From positions 1-64,000 of the forward strand of contig SVGB01000007.1 in NCBI GenBank assembly GCA_015056565.1: 64,000 nt of DNA. The letters run 5' to 3'. Made by a program: the position numbers and the translations under genes. Below, piece by piece: positions 17,135-26,338 of the stretch (the first letter of the stretch is position 1; every line of letters begins with the position of its first letter). The notes under the pieces were generated by a model. It was given only the letters and a program-made list of their open reading frames with translations, was not told where the DNA came from and made no database searches. The DNA is from Butyrivibrio sp. GTDB lineage: Bacteria > Bacillota > Clostridia > Lachnospirales > Lachnospiraceae.

Positions 17135-18811
17135 ATGGCTGTAAAGAGTGATATCGAAATTGCACAGGAAGCTAAAATGCTTCACATTAGAGAGGTGGCA
17201 GAGAAACTGTCCATTACTGAGGATGACCTTGAGTACTATGGCAGATACAAGGCCAAGTTAACAGAAGAATACCTCTCAAAGGTCCAGGAGAATAAGAAGG
17301 GCAAACTTATTCTCGTAACTGCGATCAATCCTACCCCGGCAGGTGAAGGAAAAACAACTACCAGCGTTGGACTGGGAGATGCTCTTAACAGGCTTGGATA
17401 CAAGACTGTAATTGCACTTCGTGAACCTTCACTTGGACCATGTTTTGGTATTAAAGGCGGAGCCGCAGGTGGCGGATACGCCCAGGTTGTTCCTATGGAA
17501 GACCTTAACCTCCATTTTACTGGAGATTTTCATGCAATTACTGCTGCAAACAATCTTCTGGCCGCACTTCTCGATAATCACATACAGCAGGGTAATGAAC
17601 TTGGCATCGATACCAGACAGATCATCTGGAAGAGAGCTGAGGACATGAACGACAGAGCTCTTAGAAATATAGTAGTAGGTCTTGGCGCCAAAGCAGACGG
17701 CGTTCCAAGAGAAGATCATTTTGTAATAACAGTTGCTTCAGAGATCATGGCAATCCTTTGCCTTGCCAGCGATATGAACGACTTAAAGGCAAGACTTTCA
17801 AGGATAATTGTTGCTTATACAAGAGATGGCGAGCCTGTAACTGCAAAAGACTTAAATGCAGTTGGCTCAATGGCAGCTCTTTTAAAAGATGCTATAAAGC
17901 CTAACCTTGTTCAGACTCTTGAGCATACACCTGTTATTGTTCACGGTGGACCTTTTGCTAATATTGCTCACGGTTGTAACTCAGTACGTGCAACCAAGAC
18001 AGCTCTTAGCATTTCAGATTATACAGTTACTGAGGCAGGATTTGGTGCTGATCTTGGTGCTGAGAAGTTCCTTGATATCAAGTGCAGGATTGCAGGTCTT
18101 AAGCCTGATGCAGTTGTTTTGGTAGCAACGATCAGAGCCCTTAAGTATAACGGCGGTGTTGCAAAGGCTGATCTTGGAACAGAGAACCTTGATGCTCTTA
18201 AAAAGGGTATTGTAAACCTTGAAAAGCACATTGAAAACATCCAGAAATATGGTGTTCCTGTAGTTGTAACCTTAAATGCATTCCTTACAGATACTCAGGC
18301 AGAGATGGACTATGTTAAGGCATTCTGCGAGGAGAGAGGATGCAAATTCGCTCTTTCAGAAGTCTGGGCTAAGGGCGGCGAAGGCGGGGAGGCTCTCGCT
18401 AAAGAAGTAATTGAAACAATAAACACCAAGCCTTCTAATTACGCACCGATCTATCCTGATGATATGTCACTTCAGGATAAGATCACTACAGTTTCCAAGG
18501 AAATCTATGGAGCAGACGGAGTAAACTTTGCACCAGCTGCACTTCGCCAGCTTAAGAAGATCGAAGAAATGGGATTTGGAAAACTTCCAGTTTGTATGGC
18601 TAAGACCCAGTATTCACTTTCTGACGATCCTACACTTCTTGGAAGACCAAGAGATTACAACATTACTGTTCGCGAAGCATATGTATCTGCAGGTGCAGGC
18701 TTTGTAGTTGCTCTTACAGGTGCAATAGTTACGATGCCAGGTCTTCCTAAGAGACCGGCAGCCTTTGACATTGATGTCAATGAAGAAGGTAAGATTGTAG
18801 GATTATTCTAA
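17135..18811 (+). CDS. fhs: Formate-tetrahydrofolate ligase
   Basis: Fhs uses ATP to join formate to tetrahydrofolate, giving 10-formyl-THF for purine synthesis or the methyl branch of one-carbon metabolism. The phosphate-binding loop [10 protein letters not shown] is at 67-76, followed by the conserved [22 protein letters not shown] region (about 95-115), and the C-terminal [19 protein letters not shown] is intact. Length, 558, is standard for the monofunctional enzyme of anaerobes. The ATG at 17135 comes immediately after the ftsK stop, with GGAGGAG inside the end of ftsK as ribosome binding site. folD follows, so two consecutive folate-pathway steps are coupled. Confidence 0.97.
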   Translation: MAVKSDIEIAQEAKMLHIREVAEKLSITEDDLEYYGRYKAKLTEEYLSKVQENKKGKLILVTAINPTPAGEGKTTTSVGLGDALNRLGYKTVIALREPSLGPCFGIKGGAAGGGYAQVVPMEDLNLHFTGDFHAITAANNLLAALLDNHIQQGNELGIDTRQIIWKRAEDMNDRALRNIVVGLGAKADGVPREDHFVITVASEIMAILCLASDMNDLKARLSRIIVAYTRDGEPVTAKDLNAVGSMAALLKDAIKPNLVQTLEHTPVIVHGGPFANIAHGCNSVRATKTALSISDYTVTEAGFGADLGAEKFLDIKCRIAGLKPDAVVLVATIRALKYNGGVAKADLGTENLDALKKGIVNLEKHIENIQKYGVPVVVTLNAFLTDTQAEMDYVKAFCEERGCKFALSEVWAKGGEGGEALAKEVIETINTKPSNYAPIYPDDMSLQDKITTVSKEIYGADGVNFAPAALRQLKKIEEMGFGKLPVCMAKTQYSLSDDPTLLGRPRDYNITVREAYVSAGAGFVVALTGAIVTMPGLPKRPAAFDIDVNEEGKIVGLF

Positions 18812-18820
18812 GGAGCTATC

Positions 18821-19684
18821 ATGAGTGCTACTTTAATAGATGGTAAAGCAATTTCAGGACAAATAAAGGATGAGCTCAAAGAGAAGTGCAAGGCGCTTAA
18901 GGACAAGGGCATAGAGGTAACTCTGGCAGTTATCCTTGTTGGAAATGACCCTGCATCCCAGGTTTATGTAAGAAATAAGAAAAAAGCCTGTGAGTATATT
19001 GGCTATAATTCTCTTTCCTATGAGCTTGCGGAAGACACCACAATGGATGAGCTTCTCAACCTCATAAATGAGCTTAATGAGAGAAGCGATGTAGATGGTA
19101 TTCTGGTTCAGATGCCACTTCCATCTCATATGGATGAGAAAAAAGTCATAAATGCCATTCGCCCTGACAAGGATGTAGATGGATTCCATCCGATGAATGT
19201 TGGAGCGCTGGTAGTAGGAGATAAGGGATTTGTTTCCTGCACTCCTGCAGGAGTTATACAGCTCCTTAAAAGAGGACTTCCTGATTATGACATTTCTGGA
19301 AAAGAGTGTGTCATTATTGGAAGATCCAATATTGTTGGTAAACCAATGTCTCTTTTGATGCTCAGGGAAAATGCCACAGTTACTGTTGCACATTCAAGGA
19401 CCAGGGATCTTGAAGCTGTGTGTAAAAGAGCAGATATTATCATTGCTGCTGTAGGTAAAGCAGGTGTGATCACAAAAGATCATGTTAAACCCGGAGCAGT
19501 GGTGATTGATGTTGGTATTAACAGAGGCGATGACGGAAAACTCTGCGGAGATGTGAAGCTTGATGAGGTTTCTGAAATTGCCGGGGCTATAACACCTGTT
19601 CCTGGTGGAGTTGGTCCAATGACAATAGCCATGCTTATGAATAATTGCTATGAAGCTGCATTATCACATAAGTTGGGAGAGTAG
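18821..19684 (+). CDS. folD: Methylenetetrahydrofolate dehydrogenase / methenyl-THF cyclohydrolase
   Basis: FolD is bifunctional: it oxidises 5,10-methylene-THF with NAD(P)+ and hydrolyses the methenyl product to 10-formyl-THF, the product also made by Fhs. Signatures present are VGNDPASQVYVRNKKKACE with the catalytic Lys region (about 43-61), VQMPLPSHMDEKKV, PDKDVDGFHPMNVG and the NAD(P)-binding GRSNIVGKPMSLLM, followed by TPVPGGVGPMTIAML. Length, 287, is typical. AAGGAG lies 5 bases before the ATG at 18821, nine bases after the fhs stop. Confidence 0.97.
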   Translation: MSATLIDGKAISGQIKDELKEKCKALKDKGIEVTLAVILVGNDPASQVYVRNKKKACEYIGYNSLSYELAEDTTMDELLNLINELNERSDVDGILVQMPLPSHMDEKKVINAIRPDKDVDGFHPMNVGALVVGDKGFVSCTPAGVIQLLKRGLPDYDISGKECVIIGRSNIVGKPMSLLMLRENATVTVAHSRTRDLEAVCKRADIIIAAVGKAGVITKDHVKPGAVVIDVGINRGDDGKLCGDVKLDEVSEIAGAITPVPGGVGPMTIAMLMNNCYEAALSHKLGE

Positions 19685-21130
19685 ATGAAGTGTCCTAATT
19701 GTGGCCTTGAGATTCCGGAAGGGCATATGTACTGTGACCGCTGTGGCCTTGAGATCAATTTCGTACCAGATTTTGAGCCTGAAGTTGAAAATGAGATCAA
19801 TGCCACATTATCCGGAATGGCAGATGAACTAAATAAAGAAGACCGAAAAAAGGAAGAGAAGAAAAAGAAGAGAGAGAAGCTGATCCGCTCCATTATTTCA
19901 AGGTGGCAGGTCATTCTTGTCTCTGTAGTTGCTGTGGCTCTTTTGATCTGCGCTGGATTTTATTTCTTTGCCTTTAATAACAAGTCTTCTCTTTATTATC
20001 TAAGTATTGCTGAAAGTGAAAAAACTTCCGGCAATATTGAAGATGCCATTAAGGTACTGGAGCAGGGACATGCTGATCATCCAAATAATACGGATATAAT
20101 ATTCAGAATGTCAGACTACTATCTGGAAGATGGCAGGACTGATGAGGCGGTAGAAACCTTAAAGCTCATCACAGATGGAAGCACTTTTTCAGATGAAAAG
20201 ATACTTAGTGCCTATGAAAGCATCATTTCAATCTACAGGCAAAGCGGTGAATATGATAAGATCGCAGAGGCTTTAAACGGAAGTGATAATTCAGCTGTCA
20301 ATGAGCTTCGCAAGAAGTTTGTTCCTGCCATGCCTGTCATGAGTCCTGTTTCCGGAACTTATACAGAAGTTAATGTGAACATTAAACTTCTTGAAGGAAC
20401 ATCTAACAAGATATATTACACAGTTAATGATGGTGAACCTGATTCCGGAAGTATACTTTATGACAATGAGATAGTGCTTGATGACGATGGGACATATAAC
20501 ATTAAGGCTGTTGCCATTAATGAGTACGGCATTTCAAGCCCTGTTTCAGAGAGCGAGTACATTGTTGAAAAAGGTGCTCCTGCAGAGCCTGAAATAATGG
20601 AACCAAGTGGTGATTACAATCAGAATACCATGATTGTTGCCGTTGCAGAGGCTGGAACTTCTATCTTTTATACCACTGATGGAAGTGATCCAACTATGGA
20701 GTCCAAACAGTATGTTTCACCTATCACTATGCCAGTTGGAAGCAGCCATTTCAGGTTTATCGCCTATGATAATGACGGCAACTGCAGTGAGATAGTGGAC
20801 AGGCAGTACCATCTTGTATATACGAGACTTGTATCCACTGAGCAGGCAGTGAATAACCTTGTAAGCACTTTGGTAAGACTTGGCTATCTTTTGGATAATT
20901 CAGGAAAGGCCATAGGCATAGAGGGACATAATGAGTATATTTATAACTCTGTGATTGAGATCCAGGGCGCAGGTGAGTACTATGTGGTCGTTGAAAACCA
21001 TGTATCCAATGACGGAAGCGTAGCGCCTACTGGCCTTATGTATGCAGTAAACACCCACGATGGTGCAGTAAACAGACTTGGCTATGATTCAAGCGGCAAA
21101 TACACGCTTATCACAATATCAAACAGGTAA
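19685..21130 (+). CDS. Zinc-ribbon, TPR and chitobiase-C-like membrane protein
   Basis: The 481-residue product begins with a zinc ribbon (C3, C6, C17, C20), followed by a K/E-rich coiled region (50-70) and a single membrane helix (about 74-97). Outside the membrane come two or three TPR-like helical pairs (102-185), then two tandem beta-sandwich repeats (about 218-295 and 300-380) with the pattern YYTVNDGEPD..Y and IFYTTDGSDPTM..Y. This pattern is typical of the C-terminal domain of chitobiase/hexosaminidase family proteins. The last 100 residues are unassigned. By topology the ribbon is cytoplasmic and the repeats are extracellular. The function is unknown; a wall-binding or envelope-sensing scaffold is inferred. 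Its ATG directly follows the folD stop. Confidence 0.75.
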   Translation: MKCPNCGLEIPEGHMYCDRCGLEINFVPDFEPEVENEINATLSGMADELNKEDRKKEEKKKKREKLIRSIISRWQVILVSVVAVALLICAGFYFFAFNNKSSLYYLSIAESEKTSGNIEDAIKVLEQGHADHPNNTDIIFRMSDYYLEDGRTDEAVETLKLITDGSTFSDEKILSAYESIISIYRQSGEYDKIAEALNGSDNSAVNELRKKFVPAMPVMSPVSGTYTEVNVNIKLLEGTSNKIYYTVNDGEPDSGSILYDNEIVLDDDGTYNIKAVAINEYGISSPVSESEYIVEKGAPAEPEIMEPSGDYNQNTMIVAVAEAGTSIFYTTDGSDPTMESKQYVSPITMPVGSSHFRFIAYDNDGNCSEIVDRQYHLVYTRLVSTEQAVNNLVSTLVRLGYLLDNSGKAIGIEGHNEYIYNSVIEIQGAGEYYVVVENHVSNDGSVAPTGLMYAVNTHDGAVNRLGYDSSGKYTLITISNR

Positions 21131-21160
21131 GCGTGCTTTAACAGTTTAAAGGTTTAACGC

Positions 21161-21189
21161 TTGAAAATTTAGTAGCCATCGTTTATTAT
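21161..21189 (+). promoter_or_regulatory. Sigma-A promoter of nfnAB
   Basis: TTGAAA (21161-21166), a 17-base spacer and TATTAT (21184-21189). The leader to the start at 21252 is about 55 bases and ends in AGGAGG. A weak 6-base hairpin (AAGCGT/ACGCTT, 21129-21162) just upstream may end the preceding transcript. Confidence 0.65.
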
Positions 21190-21251
21190 TATTAAATTGA
21201 GTGTGAAAAATCATTAAGGGGAATAATATTCTTATTGGTAGGAGGATTACT

Positions 21252-22124
21252 ATGTTCAAGATTTTGGAAGCCAGAGAGCTGACAACAAACATTTATCAGA
21301 TGATTGTTGAGGCTCCACGTGTGGCTAGTGCCTGTTTACCAGGACAGTTTCTGATCATTCGTGTTCATGAAGATGGTGAGAGAATACCTCTCACAATTTG
21401 TGACTATGACAGAGAAAAGGGAACAGTAGAAATTGTAGTACAGGCTATTGGTGCTGAGACCTTAAAGCTTTCAAAGCTTAAGGCTGGTGATGAGCTGGCT
21501 GATGTCGTAGGACCTTTAGGTAAGGCTTCAGATTTAGTCTACGAAGACATTGAAGAATTAAAGAAAAAGAAGATTGTTTTCATCGCAGGTGGTGTTGGAA
21601 CAGCTCCAGTTTATCCTCAGGCTAAGTGGCTCAAGGAACATGGTGTTGACTGCGATGTTATTATCGGTGCAAAGAACAAGGATCTTGTTATCCTTGAGGA
21701 TAGATTTAAAGAGGTTTGTAACCTTCATATCACAACAGATGATGGTTCCTACGGAAGAAGTGGAATGGTTACTGTAGCACTTCAGGATCTTTGGAATGAA
21801 GGCAACAGGTATGATCACTGTGTTGCTATTGGACCAATGATCATGATGAAATTCGTGTGCAAGCTCACCAAGGAACTTGGTATTCCTACAGTAGTGAGCA
21901 TGAATCCTATTATGGTTGATGGTACAGGAATGTGCGGAGCCTGCAGACTTACTGTTGGCGGCGAAGTTAAATTTGCCTGCGTAGATGGTCCTGAGTTTGA
22001 TGGCCATCTGGTTGATTTCGATCAGGCTATGAATCGAATGAAACTCTACAAGACAGAAGAAGGAAGGCTCATGCTTAAAGCCCAGGAAGGCGACACACAT
22101 CACGGTGGTTGCGGTAATTGCTAA
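21252..22124 (+). CDS. nfnA: Nfn small subunit, ferredoxin-NADP reductase type (FAD, 2Fe-2S)
   Basis: This subunit has the ferredoxin-NADP+ reductase fold: an FAD-binding barrel (residues 1-100), a nucleotide-binding domain with VFIAGGVGTAPVYPQ (about 109-123), and a C-terminal 2Fe-2S site with cysteines in MCGACRLT and FACVDG. With the adjacent gene it matches NfnAB, the cytosolic electron-bifurcating transhydrogenase that couples reduced ferredoxin, NADH and NADP+. Older names for the pair are sulfide dehydrogenase or glutamate synthase-like. The related dihydroorotate dehydrogenase electron-transfer subunit is excluded by the partner gene. AGGAGG sits at 21240-21245, six bases before the ATG. 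A CGNC tail adds extra cysteines. Confidence 0.88.
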   Translation: MFKILEARELTTNIYQMIVEAPRVASACLPGQFLIIRVHEDGERIPLTICDYDREKGTVEIVVQAIGAETLKLSKLKAGDELADVVGPLGKASDLVYEDIEELKKKKIVFIAGGVGTAPVYPQAKWLKEHGVDCDVIIGAKNKDLVILEDRFKEVCNLHITTDDGSYGRSGMVTVALQDLWNEGNRYDHCVAIGPMIMMKFVCKLTKELGIPTVVSMNPIMVDGTGMCGACRLTVGGEVKFACVDGPEFDGHLVDFDQAMNRMKLYKTEEGRLMLKAQEGDTHHGGCGNC

Positions 22125-22147
22125 TATTCTGAAATAGGAGATACGAT

Positions 22148-23533
22148 ATGGATGGATTTGTAAGAGTTCCTGTTCGTGAACAGGATGCAAAAGAAAGAGC
22201 CAAGAACTTCAAGGAAGTTTGTCTTGGATATAACAAAGAAGAAGCTGAAAACGAAGCAACAAGATGTCTCAACTGCAAGAATCCCAAGTGCGTAGAGGGA
22301 TGTCCTGTATCAATTGATATTCCTGCATTCATTCAGCAGGTTAAGGAAGGAAATGTTGAAGGCGCATACCAGATCATCAGTAAGTCAAGTGCACTTCCTG
22401 CTGTATGCGGAAGAGTATGTCCACAGGAGAGCCAGTGTGAAGGAAAGTGCGTAAGAGGAATCAAGGGTGATCCTGTTTCAATCGGTAAGCTCGAGAGATA
22501 TGTTGCTGACACAGCAAGAGAAATGGGCATCGTACCTGAGGGTGCCAAGGAGAAAAAGAACAAGAAGGTTGCAGTCATTGGTTCAGGCCCTTCAGGACTT
22601 ACATGTGCTGGAGATCTTGCAAAGATGGGCTATGACGTAACTATTTTTGAGGCCCTTCATGAGGCTGGCGGAGTTCTTGTATATGGTATTCCTGAGTTCC
22701 GTCTTCCTAAGGACGCAGTAGTTAAAAAAGAAATTGAGAACGTTAAGGCTCTTGGCGTAAAGCTTGAGACAGACGTTGTTATTGGTAAGTCAGTTACAAT
22801 TGATGAGCTTATGGAGAAGGAAGGCTTTGAAGCTGTGTTTGTTGGCTCCGGAGCAGGCCTTCCAAGATTCATGAACATTCCTGGTGAGCAGGCAATGGGC
22901 GTTTTCTCAGCAAATGAGTATCTCACAAGAAGTAACCTTATGAAAGCATTTGATGAGAATTCAACAACTCCTATTATGAGAGCTAAAAAGTGCGTAGTAG
23001 TAGGTGGTGGTAACGTTGCTATGGACGCAGCAAGAACAGCTCTTCGCCTTGGAGCTGAGGTTCACGTTGTTTACAGACGTGGTGAGGAAGAGCTTCCTGC
23101 ACGTAAGGAAGAGGTTCATCATGCTAAGGAAGAGGGTATCATATTTGACCTTCTTACTAACCCTGTTGAGATCCATGAGGATGAGAATGGATGGGTAAAG
23201 AGCATCACATGTATCCGTATGGAGCTTGGTGAGCCTGATGAGTCAGGCAGAAGAAGCCCTGTAGAGATTCCTGGATCAGAGTTTGAAATTGAGTGCGATG
23301 CAGTTATCATGGCTCTTGGAACATCACCTAACCCTCTTATTTCTTCAACAACAAAGGGCCTTGAGATAAACCGCAGAAAGTGCATTGTTGCTAATGAAGA
23401 GACTGGTCAGACATCCAAGGATGGAGTATTTGCAGGTGGAGATGCAGTAACTGGAGCAGCTACTGTTATTCTTGCAATGGGTGCTGGTAAGGCAGCTGCC
23501 AAGGGTATCGACGAATATCTTTCCAATAAGTGA
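22148..23533 (+). CDS. nfnB: Nfn large subunit, glutamate-synthase-beta-like flavoprotein
   Basis: The 461-residue product has two 4Fe-4S cysteine sets, C40-C43-C48-C52 and C87-C91-C97-C101, then FAD-binding VAVIGSGPSGLTCAGDLA (about 140-157) and NADPH-binding VVVGGGNVAMDAARTALR (about 281-298) motifs. This is the layout of the NADPH-side subunit of NfnAB, where electron bifurcation takes place, and also of the small subunit of glutamate synthase. The large glutamate synthase subunit is absent here, and the neighbour nfnA makes the Nfn reading more likely. A GGAG ribosome binding site precedes the ATG at 22148. The operon ends at the strong terminator downstream. Confidence 0.88.
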   Translation: MDGFVRVPVREQDAKERAKNFKEVCLGYNKEEAENEATRCLNCKNPKCVEGCPVSIDIPAFIQQVKEGNVEGAYQIISKSSALPAVCGRVCPQESQCEGKCVRGIKGDPVSIGKLERYVADTAREMGIVPEGAKEKKNKKVAVIGSGPSGLTCAGDLAKMGYDVTIFEALHEAGGVLVYGIPEFRLPKDAVVKKEIENVKALGVKLETDVVIGKSVTIDELMEKEGFEAVFVGSGAGLPRFMNIPGEQAMGVFSANEYLTRSNLMKAFDENSTTPIMRAKKCVVVGGGNVAMDAARTALRLGAEVHVVYRRGEEELPARKEEVHHAKEEGIIFDLLTNPVEIHEDENGWVKSITCIRMELGEPDESGRRSPVEIPGSEFEIECDAVIMALGTSPNPLISSTTKGLEINRRKCIVANEETGQTSKDGVFAGGDAVTGAATVILAMGAGKAAAKGIDEYLSNK

Positions 23534-23559
23534 TCTTGAGTATATACGATCAGGCTTTG

Positions 23560-23601
23560 AGAGCATAGGATAGATTTATATCTTTCCTATGCTCTTTTTT
23601 T
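23560..23601 (+). terminator. Terminator of nfnAB
   Basis: AGAGCATAGGA (23560-23570) pairs with TCCTATGCTCT (23585-23595), followed by seven more T residues. A textbook intrinsic terminator. Confidence 0.92.
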
Positions 23602-23603
23602 AA

Positions 23604-23670
23604 TTCTTAAGAAATCTTAAGAAATTTCGACGGTAAATCTTAAGAATTTGCTGATAACATGAGGGTAACA
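23604..23670 (+). promoter_or_regulatory. Cluster of TCTTAAGA palindromes and a TAACA direct repeat
   Basis: The 8-base palindrome TCTTAAGA occurs three times, at 23605-23612, 23615-23622 and 23638-23645, centre-to-centre 10 and 23 bases apart. Then TAACA occurs at 23655-23659 and 23666-23670, an 11-base period. All lie between the nfnAB terminator and the extended -10 at 23693, where activator sites are expected. The period fits a protein binding one face of the helix. The factor is unknown. Confidence 0.45.
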
Positions 23671-23692
23671 CATATTATAGAATGGCAAGGTG

Positions 23693-23701
23693 TGGTATAA
23701 T
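23693..23701 (+). promoter_or_regulatory. Extended -10 promoter of the MORN-rlmH-phoH operon
   Basis: TG-G-TATAAT (23693-23701) is a perfect extended -10. The -35 region is poor. The transcript would start near 23708, 27 bases before the reassigned start of the MORN gene. Confidence 0.7.
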
Positions 23702-23734
23702 ATCAAAGATTGTGAGAATGGAGAGAAAAGAGTA

Positions 23735-24784
23735 ATGGATAAACAGGAAAAAATTAAGATTGCGATCACTGCTGGTATTGCAGCGGTTATTTTACTTATT
23801 TTGGTTTTAGTGCTGACACTTTCTGGTGGTAATGATAGCAGCGATGATCAGAAGCTATCTGAAAACATCCAGGACTACGTTGAAGGCGCGGCAGGGGATA
23901 CTTCTACAGATAATAAGGAAACCCCTTCTGATGATGCTTCAAGCGAAAAGTCAAATGAAGACGAAAAAGAAAGTGACAGCGCAGTAGAGAACGCTTCAAC
24001 TGATGTTCTTACTACAACAGCTGAAATGGAAAAAGCTAAGGATACAGTATCTGGAAACAGCTTTTATGCTACAGATAAGGCTACTTTGAAGAATGTGTAT
24101 AAGAGCCTTAAGATTGATGAGGAAGCGCAGCTTAAGGAACTTAGCGCATATTGGTCCAGTGACAATATGACTGCTGTAAGGGATCTTACACACCTTGAGA
24201 GGTTTGAAGCTATGTCTTACAAGCTTTCTGGCACCAATGACTTTTTCTATTATGGTGAAACAAATGGTGATGGTAAGCCTAATGGAACAGGGCTTGCTGT
24301 ATATGGAGATGACCAGTACTACTATGGTCAGTGGGCTAATGGAGTAAGAAGTGGTAATGGAACCTGGATCTCTTTTTACCCTAAGTACAGTCAGTATGTG
24401 GTAACTGAGCATTTATATACAGGACAGTGGGCCGATGATCTGCCAAATGGTCAGGGACAGGAACACTATGATTACAATTACGACGAAATGAACGAAGCTG
24501 ACTATTATCTTCAGAATGCTATCGGTGAGTTTAAAAACGGTCTCTACAACGGAGAGATGTATGTGATCACAGTCGATAAGAATGATGATACTACTGAGTG
24601 GGAGGGAATATGCAATAACGGCTCATGGGAGCAGGTTCTTTATACTTCAGCAGACAGTAAGGGCAAGGTTCCATATCTGTCACAGATGGAAGATTCAGAC
24701 CGACATCTGTACATGACTATTGAAGGCGCTAAGAACAACGGTGTAAGAGGCATTATCTACGGTGGAAGCGTAAAAGGATATTGA
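23735..24784 (+). CDS. Membrane-anchored MORN-repeat protein
   Basis: The 349-residue product has one N-terminal membrane helix (8-30), an acidic Ser/Asp/Glu-rich linker (31-95), a helical middle (96-165) and then MORN-type beta-hairpin repeats (about 172-270). The repeats show the pattern YYGETNGDGKPNGTG, YYGQWANGVRSGNG, YTGQWADDLPNGQG and GEFKNGLYNGE. MORN repeats often bind lipids or other proteins. Outside the cell the likely role is at the wall or membrane, but this is inferred. An open frame reaches back to 23690, inside the -10 element; ATG 23735 has GGAGAG at 23720-23725, 9 bases away, and is the real start. It heads a ten-gene series. Confidence 0.75.
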   Translation: MDKQEKIKIAITAGIAAVILLILVLVLTLSGGNDSSDDQKLSENIQDYVEGAAGDTSTDNKETPSDDASSEKSNEDEKESDSAVENASTDVLTTTAEMEKAKDTVSGNSFYATDKATLKNVYKSLKIDEEAQLKELSAYWSSDNMTAVRDLTHLERFEAMSYKLSGTNDFFYYGETNGDGKPNGTGLAVYGDDQYYYGQWANGVRSGNGTWISFYPKYSQYVVTEHLYTGQWADDLPNGQGQEHYDYNYDEMNEADYYLQNAIGEFKNGLYNGEMYVITVDKNDDTTEWEGICNNGSWEQVLYTSADSKGKVPYLSQMEDSDRHLYMTIEGAKNNGVRGIIYGGSVKGY

Positions 24785-24785
24785 T

Positions 24786-25265
24786 TTGATAAAGATTAGT
24801 GTGATCTGCGTTGGCAAGATTAAGGAAAAGTACTGGATAGATGCAATCTCTGAGTACTCCAAAAGGCTTTCAAGGTACTGCCGGCTAAACATTATCGAAG
24901 TACCTGATGAGAAGACTCCTGATGGAGCATCAGTCTCTGAATGCGATGCCATAAAAAAGAAAGAGGCTGAAAAGATACTTAAAAAGATTGATGATAATGG
25001 CCTTGTCTGCACCCTGGAGATTGAAGGAAAGCGCTTTAATTCTGAGGAGTTTGCTTCTTTCATTGATACAAGCGCCAATAAGACCAGCCACATCCAGTTT
25101 GTGATCGGAGGATCTTTAGGACTGCACAGCAGCGTCCTTTCAAGGTCTGATATGGCAATTAGTTTTTCGGATATGACATTTCCTCATCAGATGATGAGAG
25201 TTATTTTGTTAGAACAGATATACAGGGGCTTTCGTATCACAAACGGAGAGCCTTATCACAAGTGA
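24786..25265 (+). CDS. rlmH: 23S rRNA pseudouridine-1915 N3-methyltransferase RlmH
   Basis: RlmH is a small SPOUT-fold methyltransferase that modifies pseudouridine 1915 in helix 69 of 23S rRNA, using S-adenosylmethionine, on assembled ribosomes. The N-terminal ISVICVGKIKEKYW, the SAM-loop FVIGGSLG (about 105-112) and the C-terminal RGFRITNGEPYHK knot end are diagnostic. Length, 159, is exact for the family. The start is TTG at 24786, seven bases after AAGGA; the MORN stop lies one base before it. Confidence 0.96.
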   Translation: MIKISVICVGKIKEKYWIDAISEYSKRLSRYCRLNIIEVPDEKTPDGASVSECDAIKKKEAEKILKKIDDNGLVCTLEIEGKRFNSEEFASFIDTSANKTSHIQFVIGGSLGLHSSVLSRSDMAISFSDMTFPHQMMRVILLEQIYRGFRITNGEPYHK

Positions 25266-25285
25266 CATGGGGATAGATCTTTTAT

Positions 25286-26338
25286 ATGAGCGAGATTACT
25301 GAACTTAGGCTCTCACTTACAGCAGAGGATGAGAGAAGTATTTTTGGGGACAACGACAACTACATAAGAAAAATTGAGAAGAGTCTTTCTGTTGAGATAA
25401 TTGACAGAAATGGCGAGCTTCACATTATTGGAGACAGAGAAGGGGTTAATAATGCTTCTCAGATAATAAGGGACCTTGTCAGGTTATCAAGACGAGGATC
25501 TATGATTGAGGAGCAGAGTGTTGATTACGCCATCTCTCTTAAGAAGGATAAAGAGAAGATTGAACTGTCAGAGGATGAAGATAAGAATACTTTATCCTAC
25601 ATCGACACCGACGTTATCTGTCACACAATAAATGGTAAGCCCATTAAGCCTAAGACCCTTGGACAAAAGAAATATATCGATGCCATAAGAAATAAAATGA
25701 TCGTCTTTGGTCTGGGACCTGCAGGTACTGGCAAGACTTATCTTGCTATGGCAATGGCGATTACTGCATTCCAGAGAGAAGAGGTTGGAAGGATCATACT
25801 GACAAGACCTGCTATTGAAGCAGGGGAGAAGCTGGGATTTTTGCCAGGAGATCTCCAGAGTAAGGTTGATCCCTACTTAAGGCCTCTATACGACGCACTT
25901 TATCAGATAATGGGTACTGAAAACTTCCTAAGGAACATGGAAAAGGGTCTGATTGAAGTTGCGCCGCTGGCTTACATGAGAGGTAGAACTTTGGACAATG
26001 CCTTTATCATTCTTGATGAGGCCCAGAACACAACTCCTGCTCAGATGAAGATGTTCCTCACACGTATAGGATTTGGTTCAAAAGTGATAATTACCGGTGA
26101 CTCATCTCAGAAGGACCTTGCGCCAGATACAAAGTCTGGCCTTGATATTGCAGAGAAGGTTCTTAAGGGAATAGATGATATAGCATTCTGTAATCTTACA
26201 AGTGCAGATGTTGTAAGGCATCCGCTGGTTCAAAAGATTGTAAAAGCCTACGAGGACTACGAAAAGAAGGCTGCGAACAAGCAGGTTAAGAGAAAAATAC
26301 AGAAGGTGGAGAAGCAAAAGTCAAATGGAAGGGGATAA
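25286..26338 (+). CDS. phoH: PhoH-family ATPase
   Basis: PhoH-like proteins are cytosolic P-loop ATPases, thought to act on RNA; in Firmicutes they sit beside pgpH and ybeY. Residues 1-75 form a KH-like or PhoH N-terminal region. Walker A GPAGTGKT is at 144-151 and the Walker B region FIILDEAQNTTPAQMKMFLTR follows at about 237-257, then KVIITGDSSQKDL. The lysine-rich tail may contact nucleic acid. Length, 350, is slightly above average. GGGGAT lies 11 bases before the ATG. The end overlaps the next gene by 14 bases. Confidence 0.93.
   Translation: MSEITELRLSLTAEDERSIFGDNDNYIRKIEKSLSVEIIDRNGELHIIGDREGVNNASQIIRDLVRLSRRGSMIEEQSVDYAISLKKDKEKIELSEDEDKNTLSYIDTDVICHTINGKPIKPKTLGQKKYIDAIRNKMIVFGLGPAGTGKTYLAMAMAITAFQREEVGRIILTRPAIEAGEKLGFLPGDLQSKVDPYLRPLYDALYQIMGTENFLRNMEKGLIEVAPLAYMRGRTLDNAFIILDEAQNTTPAQMKMFLTRIGFGSKVIITGDSSQKDLAPDTKSGLDIAEKVLKGIDDIAFCNLTSADVVRHPLVQKIVKAYEDYEKKAANKQVKRKIQKVEKQKSNGRG

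Noticed and set aside
18854-19393. 179-codon open frame on the minus strand opposite folD.
   Set aside because: Shadow of a clear folD gene, with no start signals of its own.
21558-22190. 210-codon open frame on the minus strand opposite nfnA.
   Set aside because: nfnA is certain from its FAD and 2Fe-2S motifs; this frame is its shadow.
22148-23533. Glutamate synthase small subunit (gltD).
   Set aside because: No large subunit is present, and the partner at 21252 is the NfnA-type reductase, so Nfn is the better reading.
23690-23734. Upstream extension of the MORN protein with start at 23690.
   Set aside because: It would begin inside the -10 promoter element; ATG 23735 has the well-spaced GGAGAG.
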